A stretch of DNA of 64,000 nt from Chondrus crispus. Lineage: Eukaryota > Rhodophyta > Florideophyceae > Gigartinales > Gigartinaceae. Within the stretch, counting starts at the first letter, position 1. Each line of letters starts with the position of its first letter. The stretch lies in NCBI RefSeq assembly GCF_000350225.1, contig NW_005178485.1:336886-400885 (forward strand). The letters run 5' to 3'. Of the stretch, positions 22,523 to 32,777 are shown in pieces. Under the pieces are notes generated by a model that did not search any database, was not told where the DNA came from, and saw only the letters and a program-made list of their open reading frames with translations. Both the position numbers and the translations under genes were made by a program.

Positions 22523-22769
22523 CTCCGTCGTTTAATGAGATTCCAGCACTCTCGACGGAAAGGTACTCGTGGTTTAAGGCAAGAATGCAATGAGCGGAGA
22601 GAATGGCGACGTCTGGGAATTGTTTTAAAATATGATCCTCGAGAATTGCTTTTGGCGAGGTCTCTCTTGGAAGATGGAAAGATTGCGATGACGTCCCAGC
22701 TAGTTCACGAGCGCGAGCGAAGAAATGAACGGTTACTGTCACCGTCTCGCCTTGCGTGTCTGCGCTCAT
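22485..22769 (-). CDS. MOCS2A: Molybdopterin synthase small subunit (MoaD/MOCS2A)
   Basis: ATG 22769 to TGA 22485-22487 gives 94 residues. It has a ubiquitin-like beta-grasp pattern: VTVTVHFFARARELAG at the start, SPKAILEDHILKQFP helix, [26 protein letters not shown] at the end. The C-terminal Gly-Gly is the residue pair that is adenylated and thiocarboxylated by the MOCS3/MoeB system. The next gene (large subunit) starts in another frame 38 nt before this one stops. The frame is open to 22787, but only with a TTG start, so ATG 22769 is chosen. Cytosolic, Moco pathway. Confidence 0.92.
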   Translation of the reverse strand: MSADTQGETVTVTVHFFARARELAGTSSQSFHLPRETSPKAILEDHILKQFPDVAILSAHCILALNHEYLSVESAGISLNDGDELAVIPPISGG

Positions 22770-23198
22770 TACCTGCGAACTCTGCAACTTGTCTCCTCAC
22801 TGTATTTGGGCTGACGATGGGAGGAGCGTTGTTGGCTTCGATTTGGCCTTGATAAGAATGATAAGAAGAGTGGACAGTATGGGATGGCAGTGGCGTCGCG
22901 GTAACCAGCTAACGTCCACTCAATGAGAATTAACCAGCTGGGGAGGGCTTTCGGGATCGATCACTATGGGGAGCATGGATACGAGCTCATCATAGGTAGA
23001 ATAAACATGTAGATCGAGACTAAATCATTTCTAATAGACCTGATACGACTGATTGGTACAGTACCCCTGGAAAGTGATTGTACACATGTCCAGTTAGCAC
23101 TGGTCATCCTGCGGTTCTGTTTTAGACTACAGTACTGTCGGTCCACCAAGAAATTACTATTTCGCCACTTCGCAAAATTCTGGTTGTCTTTTGAAAAA
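22770..23198. other. Upstream region of molybdopterin synthase locus
   Basis: About 430 bp with no gene. It should hold the promoter and 5' leader of the minus-strand MOCS2-like locus. There are several TACAGTAC/TACTGTCGG-type motifs at 23055-23140. No clear TATA box was found. Confidence 0.4.
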
Positions 23199-23890
23199 AT
23201 AAGCCGCCGCCACTTCGTCAAATCGCCAAAGCCATGATTTCGGCGCCAGCTGTGTACAGTATTACTCGCGACCTAAAGCCCACCATCACACAGTAACGGC
23301 CACTTTCACTACAGTGTACTGGTTTCCATGTTTCTTGACGACCGGAAATCGTCTTCTTTGCCGCATGACAAAATTTGATTCCACGGTGTCGTCATTCGTG
23401 TGTTGACGGGTCTTAGCAGGGCACCCTGCACATACTAAAGATTTTTGCGCGAACGATTACGAGCAGGCGTCATTTTCTAGATGTGATAAAAAACGAGTGA
23501 GATTGTGTACGCAGCTATTGCCCCGCACAAAAGATGCCTTCTTGAAAACAGGGCTTCTCATCGGATCGGCCGTAGGCATTGAAGAGGGGGGAAGAGGGGC
23601 GGGAAGTTGTGAGCAAGGTTGAGTTGGAGGGGAGTAGGACAGGGAAGGATGACGAAAGGAAGTGTAAGGGAATTTGCAGTTCCCGGATGTATTGGCGCAA
23701 AAACTATTGTTCAGGGGTTTTGGCGAAGTGATCCCACCCCACGAGAGCGGTTCCACTTCGTCAAAAGTGGCAGCTGTGGACAGCGGACATCCGCTAGATT
23801 TTCTGAGCGACGATTGGCCAAAAAAATGGTAAAGTGGTATTCTGGCAATTTCTGTAGAAATTTCTGGGCCCAACACACGACTAGTACTGT
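23199..23890. repeat. Deleted copy of the dispersed element
   Basis: 23199-23312 matches 8290-8405, and 23328-23890 matches 11166-11256 joined to 11575-12030. The copy is therefore collinear with the ends of the 8.3-12.0 kb region but lacks the transposase gene, the LTR and the gap region. This is the expected structure of a non-autonomous internal deletion derivative, about 690 bp long. No coding capacity remains. Precise terminal repeats could not be fixed by eye. Confidence 0.6.
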
Positions 23891-24056
23891 AGTGAGGATC
23901 CAACAGGATACCATTGGTGGTTTCAAAGTCGACGGTTTCTTGACATCGACAATTTGCGACGTTGTGAGTTGTGACGGAATTCTCCTCCGCTCCGCTATAC
24001 AATACTGTAATTGCATCTGTGCGTATACTGTAATGCAACGGATTGGGGCAGCACGC

Positions 24057-24091
24057 ACAATATACTGTATACAGTGTATACAGTATATTGT
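24057..24091. repeat. Perfect 17-bp inverted repeat
   Basis: Arms 24057-24073 (ACAATATACTGTATACA) and 24075-24091 are exact inverted copies around a single G. It is AT-rich and contains two TACTGTA/TACAGTA heptamers. Function unknown; it could extrude as a cruciform or be a miniature element end. Confidence 0.85.
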
Positions 24092-24144
24092 ACGTGTATA
24101 CTATACACGTACTGTAGCTGCGGCATTCTGCTTTGCAAGCACTT

Positions 24145-24211
24145 CAAAGCAAAAACCAGCCTGTTAATACACACCCTGAGGGTGTGTCTTAACAGGCTGG
24201 TTTTTGCTTTG
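24145..24211. repeat. 33-bp-arm near-perfect hairpin
   Basis: Arms 24145-24177 and 24179-24211 pair with one mismatch and a 1-base loop; each arm carries CAAAGCAAAAACCAGCCTG or its complement. As RNA this would be a very stable stem. There is no gene immediately adjacent on either strand. It may be a fold-back element or a small-RNA precursor; the sequence alone does not decide. Confidence 0.85.
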
Positions 24212-25744
24212 CCTTTCCCGGTTTTGCCAGGAATACAGTACCCTTGTACTTTTAAATTCTTAACAAATACCCAAGGGTATCCTACCGTATGCTTCTTAGG
24301 CCCTCGCTTTTCTTAAACTCTCATCAGTTAAGGGAAGTTCCCAGAACAACGGCCCCGCGACAAAATTTGCTCATACTGATATCATACCCAAACGAACCCA
24401 TGGCTCTGTAACTTTGTTCTCAAGCCTGGTTTCAGGTACTGACACAGTGAAGAGTCTCCTTGTGTGCAGTGACACTATGGCTCCTTGCGAGGCAAGTTGG
24501 GTCCGACTACGGGATTCCTCTTGCCGTAGACCCTGGCACGCGGAACGGCAAAAGCTGTCCTCAAGGGCTACTGCACCCCGTACTACTATGTGTACCGTAT
24601 AACCCATACGGTGCATGCGTTGGACGGCCGCGGGTATTGAATAGAGGGACGGACCGCGCTCCGGGCATAATACGACAGAGGGAAACGACATGCCCAGGGC
24701 GGCAGACTAGAAAGCAGAGTATCCCTAACCCAGCCTTGTTATGCACAGGGCTCTCTTCGAACCCCCAAGATCCATGCTCGTAGGCAGCAATAAAAGCGCT
24801 CCCCTCTTTCCGTGAATGCCAGTGCTGGCTCAATGCAGCTGAGGACAGCTATTCTCTCTTAAATTGTTTTGGATTGGTTCAAAATGGGTTCAGAAATTAT
24901 GTAGTATCTACTACTTGAGTTTTTCTATCTTGCGAAGAAGCATTAGGATCAGTTCTAAAGGTCTGTATAACATCACCTTTAGAGAGTGTCGTGGGAAAAT
25001 TGGAGGGGCAAACAAATTTCATCACAGCTTAGAGGCGTGCTAGCGTAAAATATAGCCGGGGGCCTGTTCCAGATGAAAAGTATACTTTCTGTTTCTCCTC
25101 CAGAAGGCATCTGTTTCACGTTATGCTGCCCTTGGTGCACCCGTCCAAATATGTTCGTCTCGTTCATATGCATTTACGGAGAATAAGACCTTAGATTTTG
25201 GACCTCACGAGATATCCTCGTACTGCTTTCAATGACACAATTCTGAGCATATGCGGTTGATCGAACAGCTCTTGCAGGGTTGGGGAGGCTGGATAGTGTA
25301 GAAGAGAACTCAATTCCACCACAGTATACACTGGTGCAATTGATCTCCATGTTTACTACTCTCAACAGTACCAAGGGTGTTGAAGAAGCAGCATTCTCAA
25401 AGACAAAGACGCATTCAAAGACGAAGCGTGCATCGTCACCGCCGAATCGATGATGCGGCAATATCCCACTCGTGTTTTCAATTAAATATTACCTTGTATA
25501 GAAGAGCTTCGTAATTTCATTGGCTGGAAAGTGCATGGAGCCATTGCCCATGCGCATGTGATGGATGTGACGCCCCCCACCTGACCTTCAGCTTCCGCTT
25601 AAGATATGCTATCCTTGAGAGCCGAGGTGGCAAACTGTCTCGGGAAACCGTTTTTATCAGAGACTTTGCGAAACATTTGGGGTTGTTGCGTGCTGCGAGT
25701 GGTGAGATTGAGTGTGGTGAGGGCTTAATCAACTGCCTTTAACG

Positions 25745-27796
25745 ATGAGCTTTGGGGGCGGTCCTCCCTATGGGAACGTTCCTCCGCCTTTCTCCAATGC
25801 ACCACCGTATGCTTACTCCACAGCTATTCCGGGCATGTTTCCGCCCATGACAGCTGCTCCAGGGATGCAGATGGGGCAGCCGCTTCCGACTAGTTACCCA
25901 CAAGGTCAGGGTCCATTGGCTGGGAGACCGGCTCAGCGCGGTGCCAACGGCCTCTTCGAAGCGCCGGTACAAGAAGGTCCGGAAGTTCACGGTAAGTTAA
26001 ATAAGTCAGTCTTTGTCTTGATCAAACGTATATCCCAACCGCGATGATCTGAATCGGTCTTGCTCCAAGTTTTAGACCTCCGGTCACTAACCACTTGACG
26101 TGTCCTGTGCACTACTGTGTTGCGAAAAGAGGCGAAACAGTACATGAAGTTAAATCCTGGCGAGGAAGTAAAATACGGTGAGTACTGGGCACAGGCGGTT
26201 GGTGATAACGAAACTGTGGGCGGGAAAGACGCAGTTGCATTTTTGGGTCGTGCCGCGAAGGTGTCGAAAGGTCAGTTGCGTCGCATTTGGGACGTCGCTG
26301 ATCATCAGAAGGAAGGTTCTCTAGGCCGAGATGAGTTTTATATCGCGCTTCGTTTGGTAGCTTTGGCCCAACGTGGTGCTGAACTTTCTGTGTCTGGACT
26401 ACGAAACTTCTCAGGGATCAACTTGATTCCAAATATCGCTCCTGAAGTGAAGAAGGAACCTGCAGTAACGGTCACAGCGCCTGAGAACACTAATGCGTTC
26501 TCTTGGACGGTGCCCCTTGCAGTAATCGCAAAGTACGACTCATTCTTCAAGAGCCTTGATGTTGCCCAGACTGGGATGATAGATGGGAAGCAAGGCGTCA
26601 CTTTCTTTGGGAAAAGTGGTTTACCGAGGCCTACTTTGAAGAGAATTTGGGAGCTTGCCGATGTCACGAGGGATGGAAAGCTATCTCTAGAAGAATTTCG
26701 CATTGCGATGCACATGGTTTCCAACATTCGAAACAAGCGTCTCACAGTCACGGCACTACCATCCATGATGGATCCTAGCGGCCCGAACTGGTTAAGGATT
26801 GAGGGTCAAGATATGCCGGCGCCGGTTGCAGAGGCAAATCCTCTTGAGCAACTCCAACAGGCACATGTGCAATCCCCAGGCCAAACCCCCGTGATCGTTC
26901 CAATACCTCCTCCTCATGGTTTGCAGCCGCAAGCATCTCCGTCGCAACAGGAAAGCGTTTTCCGTTCTCCGACAAGTCAGACCCACACAACTCGTCAGCC
27001 GCCTTCGCACCCCGAGATGGAACATCAAGAACAGACATTGTCGCCAGCGCGGCGCGCTCCACCTTCACAGACACTTTCACCAGCACAACAGATGCCACCA
27101 CCAAATCACCCAGTGCCCCATTTTCCGCCCCCTCCGTCTGATCATCTTGTGCAGTCCCAAGAAGCGGAGAAAATGCGTGAAGCCCTACAGAAGGAGCGAT
27201 TGGAAGTAGAGCGAGCCAGACGCGAAATGGAGGAAATGAAAGTTGAAATGGAGCGGCTTAAGCTAGAGAAAGCATCACTCTCAGCGACACCTATATCGTC
27301 GAGTGTGAATGAGCAGTCCGCTAGAAATGTTGACTCGTACGGCACACGCCGTTCTCCGAAGGTGTCGCCAGTAGTGACACGCGTTCCAGCTCCCCCCGCT
27401 GCATTTCAACCACCGAGGCCGCCATCCGTCTCACCGTCGGTCGCGGCGAAGTTATCGCCTATTATTCCCGCTCAACCTCCAGCACCTGCATCTACGCTAC
27501 CATCTGCAGCAATCCCTCCTACAAGGACAGAACCCATCAGTCTTGGAAATGACGATGACGACGATATATGGGATCAGCCCTCCCCGAAAGCAAGCGTACT
27601 CCCAGGCCCATCCGCAGACGTCTCCAACCTGAACACGAAGTCCAAATCCAAAAAAAGTGTTTCTTCAGATGATGACGATGATTTCTGGGGAGGTTTGGGG
27701 ACAACACCGACGTTGGGACCAGCTGGGGGGCAGAAGCCTGGTGAAGTAAAGAACAAAGGCTTCGGAGGCTCCGAGTTGGACGATTGGGTCTTTTGA
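25745..27796 (+). CDS. EH-domain endocytic adaptor (Eps15/Pan1-like)
   Basis: Exon 1 is 25745-25991, the intron 25992-26126 (GTAAGT..AAAG), exon 2 26127-27796; 638 residues. The N-terminal 80 residues are Pro/Gly/Met-rich. Two EH domains follow at about residues 90-180 (GQLRRIWDVADHQKEGS, LGRDEFYIALRL) and 220-310 (TLKRIWELADVTRDGKL, SLEEFRIAMHMV). The second has a canonical EF-hand loop, Asp at positions 1 and 5 and Glu at 12. Then come a Pro/Gln-rich stretch, a coiled coil (KMREALQKERLEVERARR) and a tail with acidic-aromatic motifs (DDDIWDQP, DDDFWGG, DDWVF) like those that bind AP-2 or clathrin adaptors. EH domains normally bind NPF motifs. Role: scaffold in clathrin-mediated endocytosis or actin-linked traffic. 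The phase across the intron fits only the acceptor at 26126. Confidence 0.88.
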
Positions 27797-28044
27797 GCCG
27801 GCCAGATTAGGTTGCCCTCCACGACATGGACGAGCACCAGATTTGATTCGTTTGTAGTTCAGCAAGAGTTTATCAATTCATTATTATCACACATCGTCCG
27901 GACAAAGCCATTGCCTAAGCTTTAACATTTTGGACACTACATCTATATACATTGGGCACATGTGGAGGTTTCCACTTTTCAAAACACTATCCACAGCTTT
28001 GCCGCAAAGGCACATTTCGGCTTTGACGAAAAGGTTTCACGGCA

Positions 28045-28638
28045 TCATGGAGTCGCCATTTGATAAATTTGCCGATACTGCCTTCGTTTCAGTTTACGGA
28101 GGGATGTTTCCGCTTTCTTCAGCATTTCGACATTCTTTTCGATTAGCTCATCTTTCTCCTGTAGTTCACGCTCCAGAGCAGCGATGTCCTATATTGAAAC
28201 GAAGGAAAAATGTGTTAGCTAGAGTTGCTAGTGCATTCGAGAGTCGCAGGACATGGAGTGGTAAAAGATTCACAGGATTTCAAAAACAGGCGATTCGAAA
28301 ATCTGGGCAATCCATTGATGCGGGAGACTGCACGTGCTTTGTGCGATCACGTGGTCGCATGGCATAATGCTTGCGCGCCCAAGATCTAACATACCATGGA
28401 AACTTACCGCTTTCAGATTAGCAGTGGGCATGTTTGGAGGGTCCAACAAACTTTGAAGATATACATCGAAGTCCTTTGTGATGTCTATTAATCCCTTAGA
28501 GAGTGCTTCAATGTCCAAGTCTGAAGTGACTCCGTCAAGGCCAGAATCCTTGCCATGGTACTCCTTCTCATCTTCAATTCCAGTTGCCTGGGCAAGTTTC
28601 TGGACTTGTAGAGCTATCCTCTCCACACGATTCGCCAT
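28045..28638 (-). CDS. MED28-like Mediator subunit
   Basis: Exon 1 28638-28408, intron 28407-28189 (GTAAGT..TATAG, 219 bp), exon 2 28188-28045; 124 residues. ATG 28638 is the first Met in the frame. The protein is almost all helical. The segment joined across the intron, KADIAALERELQEKDELIEK, resembles the MED28 helix that carries ELQxKDxLxxKH, and the preceding LIDITKDFDVYLQSLL fits its first helices. MED28 sits in the Mediator head module linking transcription factors to RNA polymerase II. Other small four-helix Mediator subunits (MED9, MED11, MED30) are alternatives. It converges on the EH-domain gene with 248 bp between stops. Confidence 0.55.
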
Positions 28639-29579
28639 TTTGAGGGGGTGAGGCACTTCGTTGCTTTGCTTGTAACTAGTTTTTAGTTATGTGGAGCTCA
28701 GTAGAAGAAACACTTGGGTGATGAGTCTTTCCAGAACAATGTGATGCCTGTTCACAAGAGAAAATGCCGTAACAAGCGTCGGGTGACGTCGTTGGTATTG
28801 TCCCTTATTGCAATCTACGGAGCACTTGAAAATTTTGTGCACCGACATACGTTTTGGCGCAACGGAAGACGGTCTACAGCACAGAGGCTACTTTGCCTTG
28901 GACAGGCAACGGCCTCTGAGGCGAAACTTCCAGATAAATGTATATTTCTACTGTACACTGCGGTCTCTTCAGGGCTTACTGTAGATACGTACACGGTAAT
29001 TTACAGTACGCTCCTGCGTGTTAAGGTTGCTTCAGAGGGTGACCGAAACTTATCCTGGAGTAGCCGTTGCGGAGGTGTGTCCAAGTAAAGCGATTCAACC
29101 ATATACTGTATGTAAAGGGGGGGTGCTGGAGACGTCGGACAAAAACCTCAATATTAAAAGGAAAAAGTACTTGTAATTGTCAAGCAATCACCATTTTTTA
29201 TGTTTTGCGACGGTGACACTCTCAGCCTGTCGTCCACTGGGACTTGGCGAAAACAACCACGGACACAGAAGAGGAGTGAGATCGAAGCGCGCGGACACTT
29301 TTGCACCTCAACCGAGCACTAAGATCGGACATCCAAGCAAATAAATATAAAAAAGAAAAGTCCGCCTATTTTGTATTTTTGGGTTGTTGCACACTTATAC
29401 GTACGGTACCGCCAATAATTATAGCCGCACCCCACAAATATGCATTGCTGGTAAAGGAATCTTACTTTGCATAAAAAACTGCTTTGTTCTTGACGCATTC
29501 CTGCCCGCCGAGTCCAAAACAATGCTCAGATTTTGAAACGCATCAATAGTTTGGAAGATATGCATCAAAAACCATTTAT
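28639..29579. other. Intergenic, nothing recognised
   Basis: About 940 bp between the MED28-like start and the Tc1-like element. A plus-strand frame at 28714-29088 is open but lacks an ATG at its start, has no family features and is probably chance. TACTGTA/TACAGTA motifs are frequent (28950-29110). Confidence 0.4.
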
Positions 29580-30787
29580 GGGGTGACAGTAATTATAGAG
29601 TACAGTGCTTCTAAACAACCATAACTCTGGTTCAGTACTTCGTAGGGCCACCTTTGGCCATCGCACAGTCAAAGCAACGCTTCTGCATGCTCCCTACTAA
29701 CTTATCCAACGTCTCAGTGTTGATATTTTCCCAGCAGTCCATTATACATTCCAATAGCTCATCGATATTATTAAACTGCCTTTCATGTACGTACACTTTC
29801 CTTGCCAAGATCCCCCAAAGGTTTTCTATAGGGTTGAGGTCAGGGGACTTGGCAGGCTAGTCCATAACGTGCACTTCCTTCTCTTCAAACCATACGTAAA
29901 CGCGATTAGCACGGTGTACAGCTGCACCATCTTGCATAAACGTCCAGCTAGGACCGAGCTCTTGATCAACAAAAGGAAGGAGATTGGTCTCGAGAGTCTG
30001 AATATACTTGAGTGCGTTCTGCTTCCCTTCTAAAACGACCAATTCACACTTTTTTTCCCAGCAAACGCACCCCAAACCATCACCGAATCACCCCCTTGCT
30101 GCCGCTTTGAAAAAACCTTTCTATCCTTTCGTAAGGCATGCCAATAAAACGCGAAGCCGTCTGGTCCGTCGAGATTAAACTTCTTCTCGTCAGACCAGAC
30201 TACATTTGCCCAAGCACCAGGCGTCCAGGTCACCTTATCTCGAGCCCAACTTTCTCGCGCGATTTTGTGGCGCGGAAGCATCATTGGTGCGCGTGCCATG
30301 CGCATATACCGAAAGGTGGGAGTGCTGCTGAGTATTGCACGCACGCGGCTGGACTTAACAGGGAGCTGGAGTGTCTTGACAAGTTCTGTTGATGTCATTT
30401 CTTCCTTGTGCGCCTCTCGGATCAGCGCCCTTTTTGCCTGCGCAGACAGCGTAGGCTTCCTCCCGCTCCTTTTTTTGTTCCGTAGAGCTCGGGGGCTTTC
30501 AAGTAGTTAGCTGCTACTTTTGCGGACCTGCCTAGATGCTTGGCGATGCGGCGTATCGACCACTGAGCATCATGCAGGCCCGCAATTTTTCCTTTTTCTT
30601 CAGCCGTTAAGGATTTACCGCGCGGCATAATTGGGGGGTCTGTTGGGTACTTTTTTACACTGAAGGCTGCTTGTGTTGAAGCGTATTGTATTGGGCTTTT
30701 AACGCGCTAAAGAACGCGGCAAGGAGTCTTTCGGTTGCCGAGTTCTTGGCGCGAGAATGTACTGTACTCTCTACTTAATGTCACCCC
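29580..30787 (-). mobile_element. Tc1/mariner-like element, 1.2 kb
   Basis: Inverted ends GGGGTGACAGTAATTATAGA at 29580 and the complement of a 29-bp copy at 30759-30787 bracket 1208 bp, the usual Tc1 size. The terminal repeats share GGGGTGACA and AGAGTACAGT. The outer flanks read TTAT and ATGA, so a clean TA duplication is not visible. The transposase inside is on the minus strand and is broken. Confidence 0.85.
29632..30628 (-). pseudogene. Tc1-like transposase, frameshifted
   Basis: Starting at ATG 30628, three frames carry in order: an N-terminal helix-turn-helix (LTAEEKGKIAGLHDAQWS, RRIAKHLGRS); the first catalytic Asp region (NVVWSDEKKFNLDGPDG) with VMVWGAF; and the second Asp (FMQDGAAVHRA). 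Then follows an in-frame TAG where Trp is expected, before PAKSPDLNPIENLWG, the DDE/D third region. The end is KGGPTKY and TGA at 29632-29634. Two frameshifts and one stop make it inactive. The length without lesions, about 332 codons, is normal for Tc1. Confidence 0.85.
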
Positions 30788-31359
30788 ATGAATACACATG
30801 TATTAATATCTGCAAAAGTATTTATGCTTTGCAAAATCTGATTGCAGATTCGGACTCAGCACGCATTGTTTTATCAAGAATGTTGTTGTTTTTTATGCAA
30901 CGTGTGCTGCGTGCCACAGCACGGCACAACTTGGGGGTGCGGCTATAAATAATGGCGGTACTGTAGAAAGCCGTAAGCAATCGATTGAGATATTTTTTCT
31001 TTAATTTGAACCACGTCGTTCTGATATACGGCGCACTATCTGGCGCCGTTACGCGCGGCGGTGCTCCTTGGCCCGTGTCGGAGATATTTTTCAAAATATT
31101 TTGCATGTCCGATTTTTTTGTCACTGTCCGACAACACCAGCAACCCCCCTTTATGCACATCACAAACATCTGCTCGAAATCGGCAAACACGTTCGCGCAG
31201 TACGTGTACGCTCTCAGACCCTACCAAATTGGGCCAAGGGTGAGGTTCGCCGCGGTTCATTTGGTAGACGTCCTTAAATCTCATGGTCTCGCAGAATCAT
31301 CCACTTGCAACCACCAACAATTCTGTTATTGTCTGGCGGATTGAACGAGGATATCATCA
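30788..31359. other. Upstream of pseudouridine synthase; no gene seen
   Basis: About 570 bp without a supported gene. Overlapping open frames on both strands at 30985-31340 show no family features. It should include the promoter of the plus-strand gene at 31360. Confidence 0.4.
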
Positions 31360-32713
31360 ATGCCGGGCGCAATGACAGGTTCTTCGATAGAAGCCCTGTC
31401 TTTCATGATAGCGAGTGAATGCGTACTGAGACAGTCGTTTCGTTTTTTGCGAGGTCGGCCTTCCAACTATAGCTCCCGATTCTTTTGTTCACTGGTAGCC
31501 GATGCAAATCTCAACGGCGACTACAGCATCGCAGATGAAATGAAGCGAGCAAGGCAGGAGGCCAGACCATACAACATCGATGTATCGAAGTTGACTTCTG
31601 TGCAAAGAGAGGAATTGCGACGAAAGTCCAAGTCTATCCCCCTGGTAGCAGACAAAGAGCCTCTGGAAATTGTGTTCGAGGATGACCGGTTTCTGGCCGT
31701 GAACAAACCGTCCTATGTAAAGATGCATCCAAGTCATAGGTTTGAAGGGGGATCTCTTCTGAACAGGGCCATAGGGCATTGCGGATTTACCCCATGGTTG
31801 TTGCACCGACTAGATATGGTACGTGACCATGTGCTGCAACAACTGCAGAATGGAGTGCGACTTGCGTGGAAACTAACGTCTAAGCTGAATTCTACATCTC
31901 TTCTGACCTGGTGCACTGTTCCCTCAGCATACAACAGGTGTGGTACGAAACATACTTCTTGTAATCTTTATTTTATTCAACCTTTGGCAAAGGTCCAGCC
32001 AACTGACCAGCTCTTACTATTTGCTTTGTAGGTCCTTTTTGCCAAGAAAAAGAAACTTTGTCATCCGATCATGCGACAATTCATGGCGGGGCGTGTCGAG
32101 AAAGAATATTTATGTGTGGTTGATGGGTACTCTCCCGAAGCACGGGATACGACGTTTGCAATTGATGCACCAATCCAAAGACATACTATTTCATTTGTGC
32201 GAGAAGTCGGAAGCTCCGGAAAAGATTCCAAACCAGCAAAAACAGTCTATACCATCCTTGACAAGTCGTCTGAAAAGAAGATGATGCTTTTGCGTGCAGC
32301 TCCGCAGACTGGCAGAACACATCAGATAAGGGTACATGCTAAAGAATGCTCGCTACCAATTGTAGGCGATGATCTCTACAACGAGAAAGAGTATGTAAGA
32401 ATTTGTTTCCATCGCAACTGCACTTTGGCAATGGCCGTGGACGCACCATATACTGACAGTTTCAAGCTTTGCTCATATGCAATAAAGGTTCAATATGTAT
32501 GCATCTTACGATGAAATCTCAGCCGCGGCACACAAACCGGAATTAACTCGATTCGGGGACAAAAATCCTCTCCGAAAGGGACTGAAGCTACATGCCTGGA
32601 AAATTACGTTGCGAGACCCAGAAAGCAACGAACGAATAAGTTTTTGCGCACCACCACCTGGGCACATGCAGGATCTGTTGGAATGGTCAGGACTGTCTCT
32701 GCCCGAGCAATGA
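31360..32713 (+). CDS. RluA-family pseudouridine synthase
   Basis: Proposed exons: 31360-31818, 31928-31942 (15 nt), 32032-32390 and 32488-32713, with GT..AG introns of 109, 89 and 97 bp; 352 residues. The catalytic motif is built across splices: LLHRLDM from exon 1, HTTGV from the microexon, VLFAKKKK from exon 3. Other family motifs are EIVFEDDRFLAVNKPSYV, KEYLCVVDGY and APQTGRTHQIRVHAKE. The catalytic Asp is in HRLD. There is no S4 domain. The N-terminal 45 residues look like an organelle-targeting sequence (FRFLRGRPSNYSSRFFCSL). It isomerises uridine in rRNA or tRNA; the exact target is unknown. Without the microexon the HRLDxxTSG-type motif would be missing. It converges with the glycosyltransferase gene, 64 bp between stops. 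Confidence 0.85.
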
Positions 32714-32777
32714 AGAAGTTGGGCCAGAGAGTGAACAGTACGTTATTCGTTACCTTATTGTCTCGGTTGACAGAAGT

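Larger units (their letters stand above)
23891..25744. other. Intergenic, hairpin-rich; no gene supported
   Basis: Besides the two palindromes listed separately, a 9-bp-arm inverted repeat lies at 24092-24110 (ACGTGTATA, TATACACGT). Open frames here (for example 25461-25174 minus) are short and show no family features. The last few hundred bases should hold the promoter of the EH-domain gene at 25745. Confidence 0.4.

Noticed and set aside
28714..29088. 124-codon plus-strand frame after the MED28-like gene
   Set aside because: No ATG at the start, no domain, no splice partner found.
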